The notes: generated by a model from the sequence alone, not told the origin. Counted from the stretch's first letter, positions 54,285 to 62,219 are shown. The stretch is DNA of 64,000 bases from CAVQCX01 sp963711095 (GCA_963711095.1 CAVQCX010000006.1:1-64000); one strand, 5' to 3'. Made by a program: numbers and translations.

Positions 54285-54490
54285 ACCGCTTGCTTCAACT
54301 GGACAACTTCCGCAGGTCGGGTGCCTTTGCCTGGCCCGGCTTCAACAAGATGAGGCTGTGGCGCCAGCACAAGGGTCAGACGGCCTGCGCGGATTCCTTT
54401 GTCGGTGCGGTGCGGGCCGGCGTCGATCCCGTTCGCGGAGATCGTCGCGGCGAGTCCGGTGTCGATCTTGCTCCCTTCGTGATAGTGTAG
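54285..54490 (+). pseudogene. Two-domain oxidoreductase, diverged C-terminal fragment
   Basis: FAGDRLLQLDNFRRSGAFAW then PGFNKMRLWRQHKGQTACAD and SFVGAVRAGVDP parallels FAAGRVLQLDNFRRLRGFGW, PGFRRMDLWRQDKGQRACAA of copy 2. It is the most diverged of the copies and directly abuts the Rpn end. Confidence 0.72.
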
Positions 54491-54517
54491 TGCAAACACC
54501 TACATTGATGTTTTCCC

Positions 54518-54648
54518 CTAGCAGCCTGTCGGACTTAGGCTTCTGGGAAAGCGTAACCAATGGAAATATAAAGAAATATAAAATTTGCACCAAAATAGTG
54601 ATTGTTTATAAATCAATGACTTGTAGAGAAAGTCCGACAGGCTGCTAG
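54518..54648. mobile_element. 131-bp MITE with 19-bp inverted repeats
   Basis: Ends CTAGCAGCCTGTCGGACTT and AAGTCCGACAGGCTGCTAG are exact inverse complements. The inside is AT-rich (ATAAAGAAATATAAAATTTG) and non-coding, unlike everything around it. The outer CTAG on each side may be a target duplication. The end resembles the IS1182-type end at 53418, so a transposase of that group could have moved it. Confidence 0.8.
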
Positions 54649-54756
54649 GCAGGGCTAGGGGGGGTTGGGCACGAACGGGCCAGGGTGATGCCGATGTCCC
54701 ATCCCGGCCTTTCCCGCTAGGTGGGGAAAGGGGCGGTTTGGATGATGGAGATCATG

Positions 54757-54990
54757 ATGAAGACAGTGTCCGCAGCCGAGGCAAACCGGCATTTCTCCGC
54801 GCTTCTGCGCGATGTCGCTCACGGCGAGCAAGTGACGGTGACCTCGCGCGGTAAGCCTGTCGCAATCATTGCGCCCGTATCGGTGCGTCGGGCGGAGCGA
54901 AAGGCGGCCAAGGAGGCGCTCCTAGCCCGGCTGCGGGGCGTGCCCATTTCCGGCGCGCGTGATTGGCGTCGCGCCGATGTTTACGAGTGA
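54757..54990 (+). CDS. Phd-type antitoxin
   Basis: 77 residues: MKTVSAAEANRHFSALLRDV, AHGEQVTVTSRGKPVAIIAP and ARLRGVPISGARDWRRADVY. Of four close ATG codons the last is chosen because GGAG lies six bases before it. The toxin starts six bases after its stop. Confidence 0.85.
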   Translation: MKTVSAAEANRHFSALLRDVAHGEQVTVTSRGKPVAIIAPVSVRRAERKAAKEALLARLRGVPISGARDWRRADVYE

Positions 54991-54995
54991 CGCGT

Positions 54996-55445
54996 ATGCA
55001 GGTCGCCCTGGACACAAACGTCTTGGCCTATGCGGAGGGCGTGGGGGATGCGGCGCGCTGCAATGCCGCGAGGGAATTGATTGCGGCACTGCCCGAAGAC
55101 GCAGTGCTGGTGCCGGTGCAGGTCTTGGGTGAGCTGCACCGCGTCTTGACCGGAAAAGCGGGGCGGTCGGCAGACGATGCGCGCGATGCGCTGCTTGGAT
55201 GGGCGGACGCATTCAGCGTCGCCGACTCGACGTGGACGGCAATGGCTGGGGCTACGGATGGTGCCGCCGACCATGGCGTGCCGATTTGGGACGCGCTGAT
55301 CCTCGCCGTGGCGGCCGAGCAGCGCTGCCGGCTCCTGCTGAGCGAGGATTTCCAGCACGGCTTTACCTGGCACGGTGTGACCGTGGTGAATCCTTTTGCC
55401 GCACCCAGGCACAAGCTGCTGTCGTCCTTGTTGACGAACGCGTGA
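54996..55445 (+). CDS. PIN-domain toxin
   Basis: 149 residues: MQVALDTNVLAYAEGVGDAA, VPVQVLGELHRVLTGKAG, HGVPIWDALILAVAAEQRCR, LLLSEDFQHGFTWHGVTVVN PF. Complete active site. Its stop overlaps the GTG opening of the next chimeric frame. Confidence 0.88.
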   Translation: MQVALDTNVLAYAEGVGDAARCNAARELIAALPEDAVLVPVQVLGELHRVLTGKAGRSADDARDALLGWADAFSVADSTWTAMAGATDGAADHGVPIWDALILAVAAEQRCRLLLSEDFQHGFTWHGVTVVNPFAAPRHKLLSSLLTNA

Positions 55446-55798
55446 CCCCGGCCATTTTGATTCCTGGCTCCGCCTTTCGCTCATTCCGAACGCTGCGTTA
55501 CCTGCGCTCCATCCGGATTGCCGGCTGCGTCTGGCAACCGCTGAATCCGGCCACCTTCCGTCTTCGCAACGCCGTCGGGGAAGCGCCGGGCGGCTTTGCG
55601 GACAAGTTTCGCGAGGAGGGGATGCGCAAGCGCATGCAGCAGGGGGAAGCGTTGGTGTTGGTGCGGCTGATGCAGCGCAGGTTCGGAGCCCTGGCGCCTC
55701 AGCCGTGTCGACGCATCGAGCAGGCGGATCCCGAGACCCTGCTGCGGTGGTCGGAGCGTGTGCTCACTGCCGGCGGCGTGGAGGCGGTGCTGCACTGA
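55442..55798 (+). pseudogene. Chimera: heparinase-like N-terminal piece + Rpn/DUF4351 tail
   Basis: First 45 codons (FRTLRYLRSIRIAGCVWQPL, PATFRLRNAVGEAPG) resemble the heparinase-like N-terminus (HLRLVQIYGRVWFRL, STFRLLNETREV). Without frame loss it continues GFADKFREEGMRKRMQQGEA and the DUF4351 end LLRWSERVLTAGGVEAVLH. A 118-residue product is possible. The first half match is weak. Confidence 0.55.
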
Positions 55799-55860
55799 TC
55801 TGGTGGGTGCGGATTCGCAGCGGTGCTTCCGATAGGAGCGCCGCCACCGGCGCGACCGGG

Positions 55861-56109
55861 GGATAATCCTAGAAACAGCAGTTGACCGCTTCGAGCAGCG
55901 ATCCAGTGACTGCGCCGACTGTGTTTATGGAAAAACTTGATACTCACCCGTCGGGTGATGGCCGCTACGACCACCAGGGCACGCACCGCGCGGCGCCTGG
56001 CTGCGTTATAACTCGTTGGAATAGAATGACTATTCCGCCTCGTCATGCCTTGCCAGACACCACGCGGCACGCACCCTGGCGGCTGTTCAACTGCCGCTTC
56101 TAGGATAAT
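55861..56109. mobile_element. MITE-like element, 249 bp, imperfect inverted repeats
   Basis: Left end GATAATCCTAGAAACAGCAG then TTGAC, right end GTTCAACTGCCGCTTCTAGG then ATAAT: inverse complements with few mismatches. No coding frame inside. A related pair of ends bounds 59666-59843. Confidence 0.62.
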
Positions 56110-56201
56110 GGCAAGGGGCAAGGGGGCTGCCCGGACGTTTTCCAGGACGCTGGCTCACGGCTGGGTGGCGTCGACAGAGCCTCCGTCCCGCGCTTGGGCG
56201 C

Positions 56202-56783
56202 TCACGAGGAGCCATCGCCCGGCGGAAACGGCACGTCCTCGTAGATGACCTCGAGCGGCACCTCGATGCCTAGGCAGCCGCAGGGAACGGTTCCGGCATG
56301 GAAGCGCAGGGTCTTCCAGCCGCTGGGCTCCCGCCGGTGCAGCTCGGCCTCGATGCGCTTCTGGGACAGCAGCAGGTACTCCTGCAGGCTGGGGATCTGG
56401 GTGTAGGCGAAGAGCTTCTCGCGCCGGTCGATGCGCTCAGTGGCCTCCGAGAGCACCTCCACGATCAGGCAGGGGCGGCTGCGGAAGTAGGTCTCGCGGT
56501 CTTGCGGGTCGCAGGAGAGCAGCAGGTCGGGGTAGTAGAAGGCCGTCTCCCCCGCTGCCTCGATGCGCAGCTTCATGTCGGCGACGAAGAGCTGGCAGCC
56601 GGTGCCGCGCAGGTAGGCGCGGAGGGCGGCGAAGAGGTTGCCGGCGATGAGACCGTGCCGGTCGCTAGCGCCGACCATCGCGTAGGTCTCGCCACCGATG
56701 TATTCGTGACGGGTTTCGCTCGCCAGCTCGCCCTGGAGGTATTCCTGCTCGGAGATCTGCGGCTTGAGTGCTGTTTCGGCCAT
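56202..56783 (-). CDS. Uma2-family restriction-endonuclease-like protein
   Basis: 193 residues from MAETALKPQISEQEYLQGEL: SETRHEYIGGETYAMVGASD, HGLIAGNLFAALRAYLRG, FYYPDLLLSCDPQDRETYFR, CLIVEVLSEATERIDRREKL and YLLLSQKRIEAELHRR. The PDLL and EVLS-x6-R residues make the Uma2 (DUF820) PD-(D/E)XK site. Function of the family is unknown; members often multiply in genomes with many mobile elements. The ATG follows a GAGGAG site. Confidence 0.88.
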   Translation of the reverse strand: MAETALKPQISEQEYLQGELASETRHEYIGGETYAMVGASDRHGLIAGNLFAALRAYLRGTGCQLFVADMKLRIEAAGETAFYYPDLLLSCDPQDRETYFRSRPCLIVEVLSEATERIDRREKLFAYTQIPSLQEYLLLSQKRIEAELHRREPSGWKTLRFHAGTVPCGCLGIEVPLEVIYEDVPFPPGDGSS

Positions 56784-56974
56784 GGTTTTGCTCCTCCGGC
56801 CCACAGGTCGATCATAGAAGCGTCGGTGCGGGAGGGGCAAGGCGGGGTACGGACGGCAGCGCTTGATCGTGGCGGGGCGCTGTTCCTGCAGAGCGGTTCG
56901 GCGTCGAGGAGAGGGCGCCTGTCGAGCGGAGGGCACGTCGCTCCGCTCCTTTGCCCATCCTACGCAGTGCTGCG

Positions 56975-57230
56975 GATGTAGGAGGCCAGCCCCCTGGCCG
57001 AAGGGGCCTTGGGCAGGCCGCAAGGCTCGCCGAGAGGGCTTGGCTCCTGACGGGCCCTGGGATGGGCAAAGCGCAGCGTGCCCATCGTTGCGTAAGGAAT
57101 TGATGGGCACGTCGCTCCGCTCCTTTGCCCATCCTACGCAGTGCTGCGGATGTAGGAGGCCAGCCCCCTGGCCGAAGGGGCCTTGGGCAGGCCGCAAGGC
57201 TCGCCGAGAGGGCTCGGCTCCTACGGGTGG
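56975..57230. repeat. Two GTAGGAGG-type REP units
   Basis: GTAGGAGGCCAGCCCCCTGG, CCGAAGGGGCCTTGGGCAGG, CCGCAAGGCTCGCCGAGAGG occur twice about 175 bases apart together with GGGCACGTCGCTCCGCTCC. Confidence 0.8.
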
Positions 57231-57274
57231 CGTCGGAGCTGCATCATTTCTCTGCGAGGCGCAAACGAGCGGGG

Positions 57275-57485
57275 TTATGGCAGGAAGTCGGCCAGCCTGT
57301 CTCCGCTGCGCGGGTTGTCGATCTCGGCGAAGTGGCGGCCCGCGTGTGTATACGGCGTAGCCGTGCTCCAGCGCGGTAGCGGCGATCCACAGGTTATTGG
57401 TCGGGATGGGTCTGGCCTTGGCCAGTAAGTCACTGTTGATACGGAGGTTGGTCGGTTTTTTTGTGCGCAAATCGATCGTAAGCAT
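57275..57485 (-). pseudogene. Chimera: CcdA-like antitoxin start + PIN toxin end
   Basis: MLTIDLRTKKPTNLRINSDL then LAKAR is like a CcdA-type antitoxin start; it passes in frame into IPTNNLWIAATALEHGYAVY, the PIN end also seen at 42296. A shift near 57345 then leads to RHFAEIDNPRSGDRLADFLP. Confidence 0.55.
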
Positions 57486-57543
57486 GCGTTATCGCAAAGG
57501 GCTGGTTCAAGGCTCAAGGGGCAAGGCTCAAGGGCGAGATCGG

Positions 57544-57920
57544 TCATACGATCAGTACGTCGATGGCGTCGGCGCTCAAAGCCTGGTCGTGGGTCACCAG
57601 TGTCAGATACTCCAGTCGGGCCTGAGCCACCAGCATCCGGCCGAAAGGGTCTCTGTGTAGCGGCGGCAGTCGGGCGGCGGCCTCTGCATGTGCTCCGGAT
57701 ACGGCCAACTCCTCGAACCCCTCCTGCGGCACCGGGTCGACCACGGACTCGGGAGCCGCAGCTTCCCGAGCGCTTGCTTGATGGCTATCTCCCAGACCGA
57801 CGCCGCGCTGACGAGGACACGAGCATCGGGGTTCGCGATGGCGTTGCGGGCGGCCGGCCCGATTCTCGGGCTGTCCTCCAGCCACCATAGCAAGACATGA
57901 GAATCGAGCAGGTAGCTCAC
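57544..57920 (-). pseudogene. PIN toxin, one frameshift
   Basis: MSYLLDSHVLLWWLEDSPRI, VSAASVWEIAIKQALGKLRL, then in another frame from about 57750 GFEELAVSGAHAEAAARLPP, HRDPFGRMLVAQARLEYLTL and VTHDQALSADAIDVLIV. Both halves match the LDTHALLW-type PIN group. One indel inactivates it; the antitoxin is intact. Confidence 0.82.
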
Positions 57921-58153
57921 GAATCCCCCTCGAAAGCGGAGGTGACCTCTTCGGGTGTGCTATCGAAATCATCTGCTGCCCACAGTCTACCCCTCCAGCG
58001 CCCGGGTTTGCGTGGCTCCGAGCGCTCCTTGTAGGGCACCAGCCTGGCGACGGGTTTGCCTGCCCGAGCGATCACTACTTCGCCGCCGGCGAGGACCTCC
58101 TCGACGAGGGCGGACAGGTGGGTTTTTGCTTCGTGTATGTTGACTTGACGCAT
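57917..58153 (-). CDS. Phd/YefM antitoxin
   Basis: 78 residues: MRQVNIHEAKTHLSALVEEV, GGEVVIARAGKPVARLVPYK and a long tail GRLWAADDFDSTPEEVTSAF typical of the partner of LDTHALLW-type PIN toxins. Four-base overlap with the broken toxin. Confidence 0.87.
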   Translation of the reverse strand: MRQVNIHEAKTHLSALVEEVLAGGEVVIARAGKPVARLVPYKERSEPRKPGRWRGRLWAADDFDSTPEEVTSAFEGDS

Positions 58154-58414
58154 TAGTCGTGCTCTGGGGTCTAGTCGGACTTAGTCTAGTCCAGTTCGGC
58201 GGAGGGGAAGGGACAAGGTGGGAAGCTGGCGAGTCTTGTGGGAGCGCCGCCCTCGGCGCGATTGGCTGGTTAGAAGCGAGCGGCCAGGGGCTGGAAGCGA
58301 GTCGCTAATAAGGCGACAGGCAGCTGGGTTGGGGTGGGGGTCGAGCGGGATGGACTGTTTGCCTTCACTGGCGTCGGGGTTACACTTTGGAGGGAAACTT
58401 AAGAGGCGTTTGCG

Positions 58415-58657
58415 ATGGAAGCGACGACCAAGGATCTCCGTCTGCATACCGCAGAAGTCCTTGCCGCGGCCGACCGCGGCGAGCAGGTCATCATCACCTA
58501 CCGGGGCCGGCGCCGCGCTGTGCTCACGCGTTGGCCTGGAGTGAGGGCGTTGGGCCGCGCTGGGAGCAGAAACCCGGCCTTCGGACTATGGCAGGATCAG
58601 ACCGGCGACGTGGAAGAGGGGGTGCGCCGGCTGCGGCGCGGGAGAACGCTGCCTTGA
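58415..58657 (+). CDS. Phd/YefM antitoxin
   Basis: 80 residues: MEATTKDLRLHTAEVLAAAD, RGEQVIITYRGRRRAVLTRW. The E(A/T)xxDLR start and ITYRGRR strand match Phd antitoxins paired with short PIN toxins. TGA overlaps the toxin TTG. Confidence 0.84.
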   Translation: MEATTKDLRLHTAEVLAAADRGEQVIITYRGRRRAVLTRWPGVRALGRAGSRNPAFGLWQDQTGDVEEGVRRLRRGRTLP

Positions 58658-59034
58658 TCTTGGTGGACACGGACGTCCTGATCTGGAACCTGCGGGGGAA
58701 CGAGCGGGCGGCCGAGGTGCTCGACATGGAGCCGGCCCTGTCCATCTCCGCGGTGTCCTACATGGAGCTGGTGCAGGGGATGCGGGACAAGGGGGAGCTC
58801 AGAATACTGCGCCAAGCCTTGTCGTACTGGTCAGCCAGCATCGTCCATATCGACGAGGCGATTTCCGCCCGCGCTTGTTTTCTCGTCGAGCAACACGCCC
58901 TGTCGGACTCCTTGCAGCTTGCCGATGCGCTGGTCGCCGCCACGGCGCTGGAGCACGGGCTTGATCTGCTCACCGCCAACGACAAGCACTACCGGCCCGT
59001 GGACGGGTTGGTGATTCGGCGGTTCAGGCCTTGA
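58654..59034 (+). CDS. PIN-domain toxin
   Basis: 126 residues from TTG: LILVDTDVLIWNLRGNERAA, ISAVSYMELVQGMRDKGELR, SDSLQLADALVAATALEHGL and LTANDKHYRPVDGLVI. The VDTD, MEL, LADAL and ANDKHY acidic positions are intact. The heptamer array starts about 50 bases downstream. Confidence 0.87.
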   Translation: MILVDTDVLIWNLRGNERAAEVLDMEPALSISAVSYMELVQGMRDKGELRILRQALSYWSASIVHIDEAISARACFLVEQHALSDSLQLADALVAATALEHGLDLLTANDKHYRPVDGLVIRRFRP

Positions 59035-59082
59035 GGCGGAGGGGCGGCACCGCGTGGAGTCGGCCCGGCACGGGCATGCTGG

Positions 59083-59213
59083 TAGGCAAGGGGCAAGGGG
59101 CAAGGGGCAAGGGGCAAGGGGCAAGGGGCAAGGGGCAAGGGGCAAGGGGCAAGGGGCAAGGGGCAAGGGGCAAGGGGCAAGGGGCAAGGGGCAAGGGGCA
59201 AGGGGCAAGGGGC
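59083..59213. repeat. Heptamer tandem repeat (GGGGCAA)
   Basis: About 18 perfect GGGGCAA units, the purest array in the window, followed by a single GTGGGAG-type REP (about 59226-59252). Confidence 0.9.
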
Positions 59214-59312
59214 GGCTCGCGACTCTTGTGGGAGCGCCGCCCTCGGCGCGATTGGGAGGTCAGGAGGAGGGGCCCGGGGGTGCGAGCGATTTGTGTATTA
59301 GGTGACAGGCCG

Positions 59313-59588
59313 TCGGCCAATTCGGACCGCTGGGGGGATGACAGCGTATTCACCCGAGACCTGATCGATCTGGCCATGATGAAGCCGCCTCTGCAACCGC
59401 TCCGACAGGCCGTGGCGAAGGCAGAGCAGGCCTACGGCGCCTCTGTTCTACGGGATCTTGGCAAGGCGATCGATGCGGTGCAAGCCCGCCGTGGCTGGCT
59501 GGCGCAATGCCTGCAGGCCTTGGCGGTCAGCTTGCCCGAGGCGCTGCTGTGGCAGCGAATCAAGGCGCTGAGGCGGGTGCTGCCTTAG
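59313..59588 (+). pseudogene. AbiEii-like nucleotidyltransferase, C-terminal fragment
   Basis: SDRWGDDSVFTRDLIDLAMM, QPLRQAVAKAEQAYGASVLR and QARRGWLAQCLQALAVSLPE resemble the C-terminal part of AbiEii/AbiGii-family nucleotidyltransferase toxins. The catalytic N-terminal GS-x-D domain is absent, replaced by repeats. Family call is tentative. Confidence 0.5.
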
Positions 59589-59665
59589 GGAAGGGGCGGC
59601 GCGATCCGACGTTCTGCGTCTCTTGCGAAGGCGCTACCGATGAAGCCATGACGATCGTGGTTGAA

Positions 59666-59846
59666 GGATAAACCTAAAAACCGCAGTTGGAACCGCCAAG
59701 ACGCCAAGGACACAAAGGCAGACAAGCACCGAAAGTGAAAGAACCCGCTTCACCCAAAGGGTGACGCCCGTTTCCAGGAAATTTCCTTGAAAAAACATGG
59801 CGTTCTTGGCGCCTTGGCGGTTCAAATGCTCTTTCTAGGATAAAGG
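59666..59846. mobile_element. MITE-like element, about 180 bp
   Basis: Left GGATAAACCTAAAAACCGCA then GTTGGAACCGCC; right GGCGGTTCAAATGCTCTTTC then TAGGATAAAGG, imperfect inverse complements. A nested AACCGCCAAGACGCCAAGG / CGCCTTGGCGGTT pair lies inside. AT-richer than its surroundings. Confidence 0.62.
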
Positions 59847-59908
59847 AACTTCTGCAGAAGCGGCTGCGGACGTGACGGTGACGGCCCAGCCGGGAGTGTG
59901 TTGCGGAG

Positions 59909-59928
59909 CTAGGAGCCTGTCGGACTTT
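59909..59928. mobile_element. Single relic end like the 54518 MITE
   Basis: CTAGGAGCCTGTCGGACTTT resembles the left inverted repeat of the 131-bp MITE. No partner end was found within the next 1 kb. Confidence 0.45.
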
Positions 59929-59997
59929 GGGGTCCGTAGCGAGGGAAGGCGGGATCGAGGCGGATTTTTCGCTCGATCAATGAAACCATTCGTGCCG

Positions 59998-60155
59998 GCT
60001 TGGTGGTACGCCAGCAGCCACCGCCCACTCGCTACCGCTTGCGGCCTTCCTCCCTGGGCGCGCTGATGGTGGCGCGGCCGCTGGAGAAGGCACTGCAACT
60101 GGCGGATGACCTGGAAGATGCCGCCCTGCTTGGCAAGCTGGAGAAGCGGAAATGA
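59998..60155 (+). pseudogene. Antitoxin C-terminal remnant
   Basis: In the frame ending at 60155: PTRYRLRPSSLGALMVARPL then EKALQLADDLEDAALLGKLE KRK. Its stop overlaps the PIN toxin start (AAATGATG). The N-terminal DNA-binding part is missing; an ATG at 60066 would give only 29 residues. Confidence 0.6.
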
Positions 60156-60583
60156 TGTTGGTCGACGCCAATCTGCTCATCTACGCGGTGAATCGCGATC
60201 TACCGCAACACGGTGCAGCGAGATTGTGGCTCGAGAAAACCTTTTCGGGAAGCGATCCGGTTGGCTTGCCCTGGGTGGTGGTCTTGGCGTTTCTCCGCTT
60301 GTGCACCAATCCGCGAGTATTTGCTTCGCCCATGACGGTGTAGCGAGCGATTGCCTACGTCGATGAGTGGCTGGCTTTGCCGGTCGTGAGCGTGGTTGGA
60401 CCAGGCCTGCGGCATTGGGAAATCTTTAAGAATCTGTTGGCGCAGACCGGCATGGCCGGAAATCTCACCAGCGATGCCCACATCGCCGCTCTCGCCCTGG
60501 AGGGTGGCTGCGGCGTTTATTCCGCGGACCATGATTTTCGTCGCTTCCCAGGCCTCCGGCACATCAATCCCCTGGCTGCGTGA
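60152..60583 (+). pseudogene. PIN-domain toxin with an in-frame amber codon
   Basis: MMLVDANLLIYAVNRDLPQH, LPWVVVLAFLRLCTNPRVFA, then TAG at 60341-60343, then in the same frame RAIAYVDEWLALPVVSVVGP, LTSDAHIAALALEGGCGVYS and ADHDFRRFPGLRHINPLAA. All PIN motifs are present across the stop. It is the second PIN gene here split by a single in-frame TAG. Confidence 0.82.
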
Positions 60584-60686
60584 GCTCGGCGTTGGCGGTC
60601 ATGGTCGAGATCCCTGGCCGCATTGCTTCATCCTCTTGTTTCAGGTCGTGGGCCTTTTCACGTTGAATTGAGACGAGAAATCCAGC

Positions 60687-61054
60687 TTGAAACAGATCCT
60701 CCAAAACTTCAAAACCGGCGCTACCGAGACCGCCGAGGTACCATGCCCGCAGCTCAGCGTCCAGGTTTCCTGCTCGTATGGCCCGGGGCGCGACGACCCT
60801 CGGTATGAGGAGGGGGGCAGGACTATCCGGTGGGCTTCGTGCGCTGGACAGAGCAGCGAAATTTCGAGGCGACGCTGGACATGATGGCGGACGAGCGGCT
60901 GGACCTGAGGCCGCTGGTCTCGCACCGGTTTGCCATCAAGGGCTCGATTTCGGAGAAGTGGGACGGTCGGGCGGCGCAGCGGATCGTCGAGGTATTGCTG
61001 CGACGGGCGATCGGCACGGGGCTGGATGCTAACCCCAGTACCAGCATGGGCTGA
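60687..61054 (+). pseudogene. Collapsed copy of the oxidoreductase...wecB block
   Basis: TTG start, KQILQNFKTGATETAEVPCP as in the oxidoreductase N-terminus. It jumps to SVQVSCSYGPGRDDPRYEEG and (shift) VGFVRWTEQRNFEATLDMMA, LRPLVSHRFAI, the end of the ADH domain. In the same frame it then continues SEKWDGRAAQRIVEVLLRRA, the C-terminus of WecB. Two internal deletions therefore remove about 7.5 kb relative to 30068-38530. Confidence 0.78.
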
Positions 61055-61153
61055 GCAGCTCTTCCGGGGACTCCTGGCCGACCGGGATCGCCCGGGCGCG
61101 GGGTGTTTTCCGCTCCGCGCCCCAGGGCCTCAATAACAGGTGATGCTCTCCTG

Positions 61154-62219
61154 ATGGCAAAGATTCTTGTCACCGGAGGTGCCGGATTCATCGGCGCCAA
61201 TTTTGTTCACCTTCTGATGCGCGAGTCGGACTGGGAGGTTCTCAACCTGGATCTGCTGACCTACGCCGGCAATCCAGAATCTCTCGCGGATCTGGCGGGG
61301 CGGGGGATTTATCGTTTCGTCCAGGGCGACATCGGCGATCGACGCTTGGTGGAGACGGTTGTTGCGCGAATTTCGTCCGGATGCGGTGGTGAACTTCGCA
61401 GCCGAGAGCCATGTGGATCGCTCCATAGACGGACCTGCGGCCTTCATTCAGACCAATGTGGTGGGCACCTTCAATCTGCTGGACTGCGTCAGGGCCTACT
61501 GGGCGGGGTTGGAGGGACCGGCGCGGGAAGGGCTGCGTTTTCTCCACGTCTCGACCGACGAGGTCTACGGGTCCCTGGGCCCCGAAGGGCGGTTCACGGA
61601 GCAGACACCTTATGCGCCCAACTCGCCCTATTCGGCCTCCAAGGCGGCCTCCGACCACCTGGTGCGGGCCTGGCACCATACCTATGGGCTGCCGGTGCTG
61701 ACCACCAACTGCTCGAACAACTATGGGCCCTACCAGTTTCCGGAGAAGCTGATTCCGCTGATGGTGCTCAACGCGCTGGAAGGGCGCCCGCTGCCGGTTT
61801 ACGGTGACGGGGGCAACGTGCGCGACTGGCTGTATGTGGAGGACCATTGCCGGGCAATTCGCTTGGTGCTCGAGCGGGGCCGCGTCGGAGAGGTGTACAA
61901 CATCGGGGGCGATGGCGAGCGCACGAATATCGAAGTGGCGGAGGCGCTGTGCGCGCTCCTCGACGAGCTTCGTCCTGAGTCGCCTCATCGACCTCACGGC
62001 AAGCTGATCAGTTTCGTCGCCGATCGGCCCGGCCACGACCGGCGTTACGCCATCGATGCTGCGAAGCTGCGAGGTGAGCTGGGGTGGAGGCCGCGGGAGA
62101 CCTTTGAGACCGGGCTGCGGCGGACCGTGCAGTGGTATATCGACAATCGGGAGTGGTGTCGGCGGGTGCAAGAAAGGGGTTATCGGAGGGAGCGGCTTGG
62201 GGAAGGGGCTAGGGGCTAG
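61154..62219 (+). pseudogene. rmlB: dTDP-glucose 4,6-dehydratase, copy 2, one-base insertion
   Basis: MAKILVTGGAGFIGANFVHL and the rest match copy 1 nearly base for base. An extra C at about 61356 (GAGACGGTTGTTGCGC against GAGAGGTTGCTGCGC) breaks the frame after 67 codons; the remaining 286 codons are open from 61359. If the insertion is real, no full enzyme is made from this copy and the intact copy at 47943 must serve both operons. Confidence 0.88.

Noticed and set aside
57544..58153. Coding on the plus strand opposite the PIN/Phd pair
   Set aside because: Translation there has no family features, while minus-strand frames match PIN and Phd motifs.
19025..59213. Telomere-like or replication-origin repeats
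   Set aside because: GGGGCAA/GGGGCTA arrays are dispersed between genes, of variable length, with no DnaA boxes or rep gene.
16082..60583. Chromosomal integron with TA cassettes
   Set aside because: No intI, no attC-like imperfect palindromes between the pairs, and genes lie on both strands with diverse spacing.
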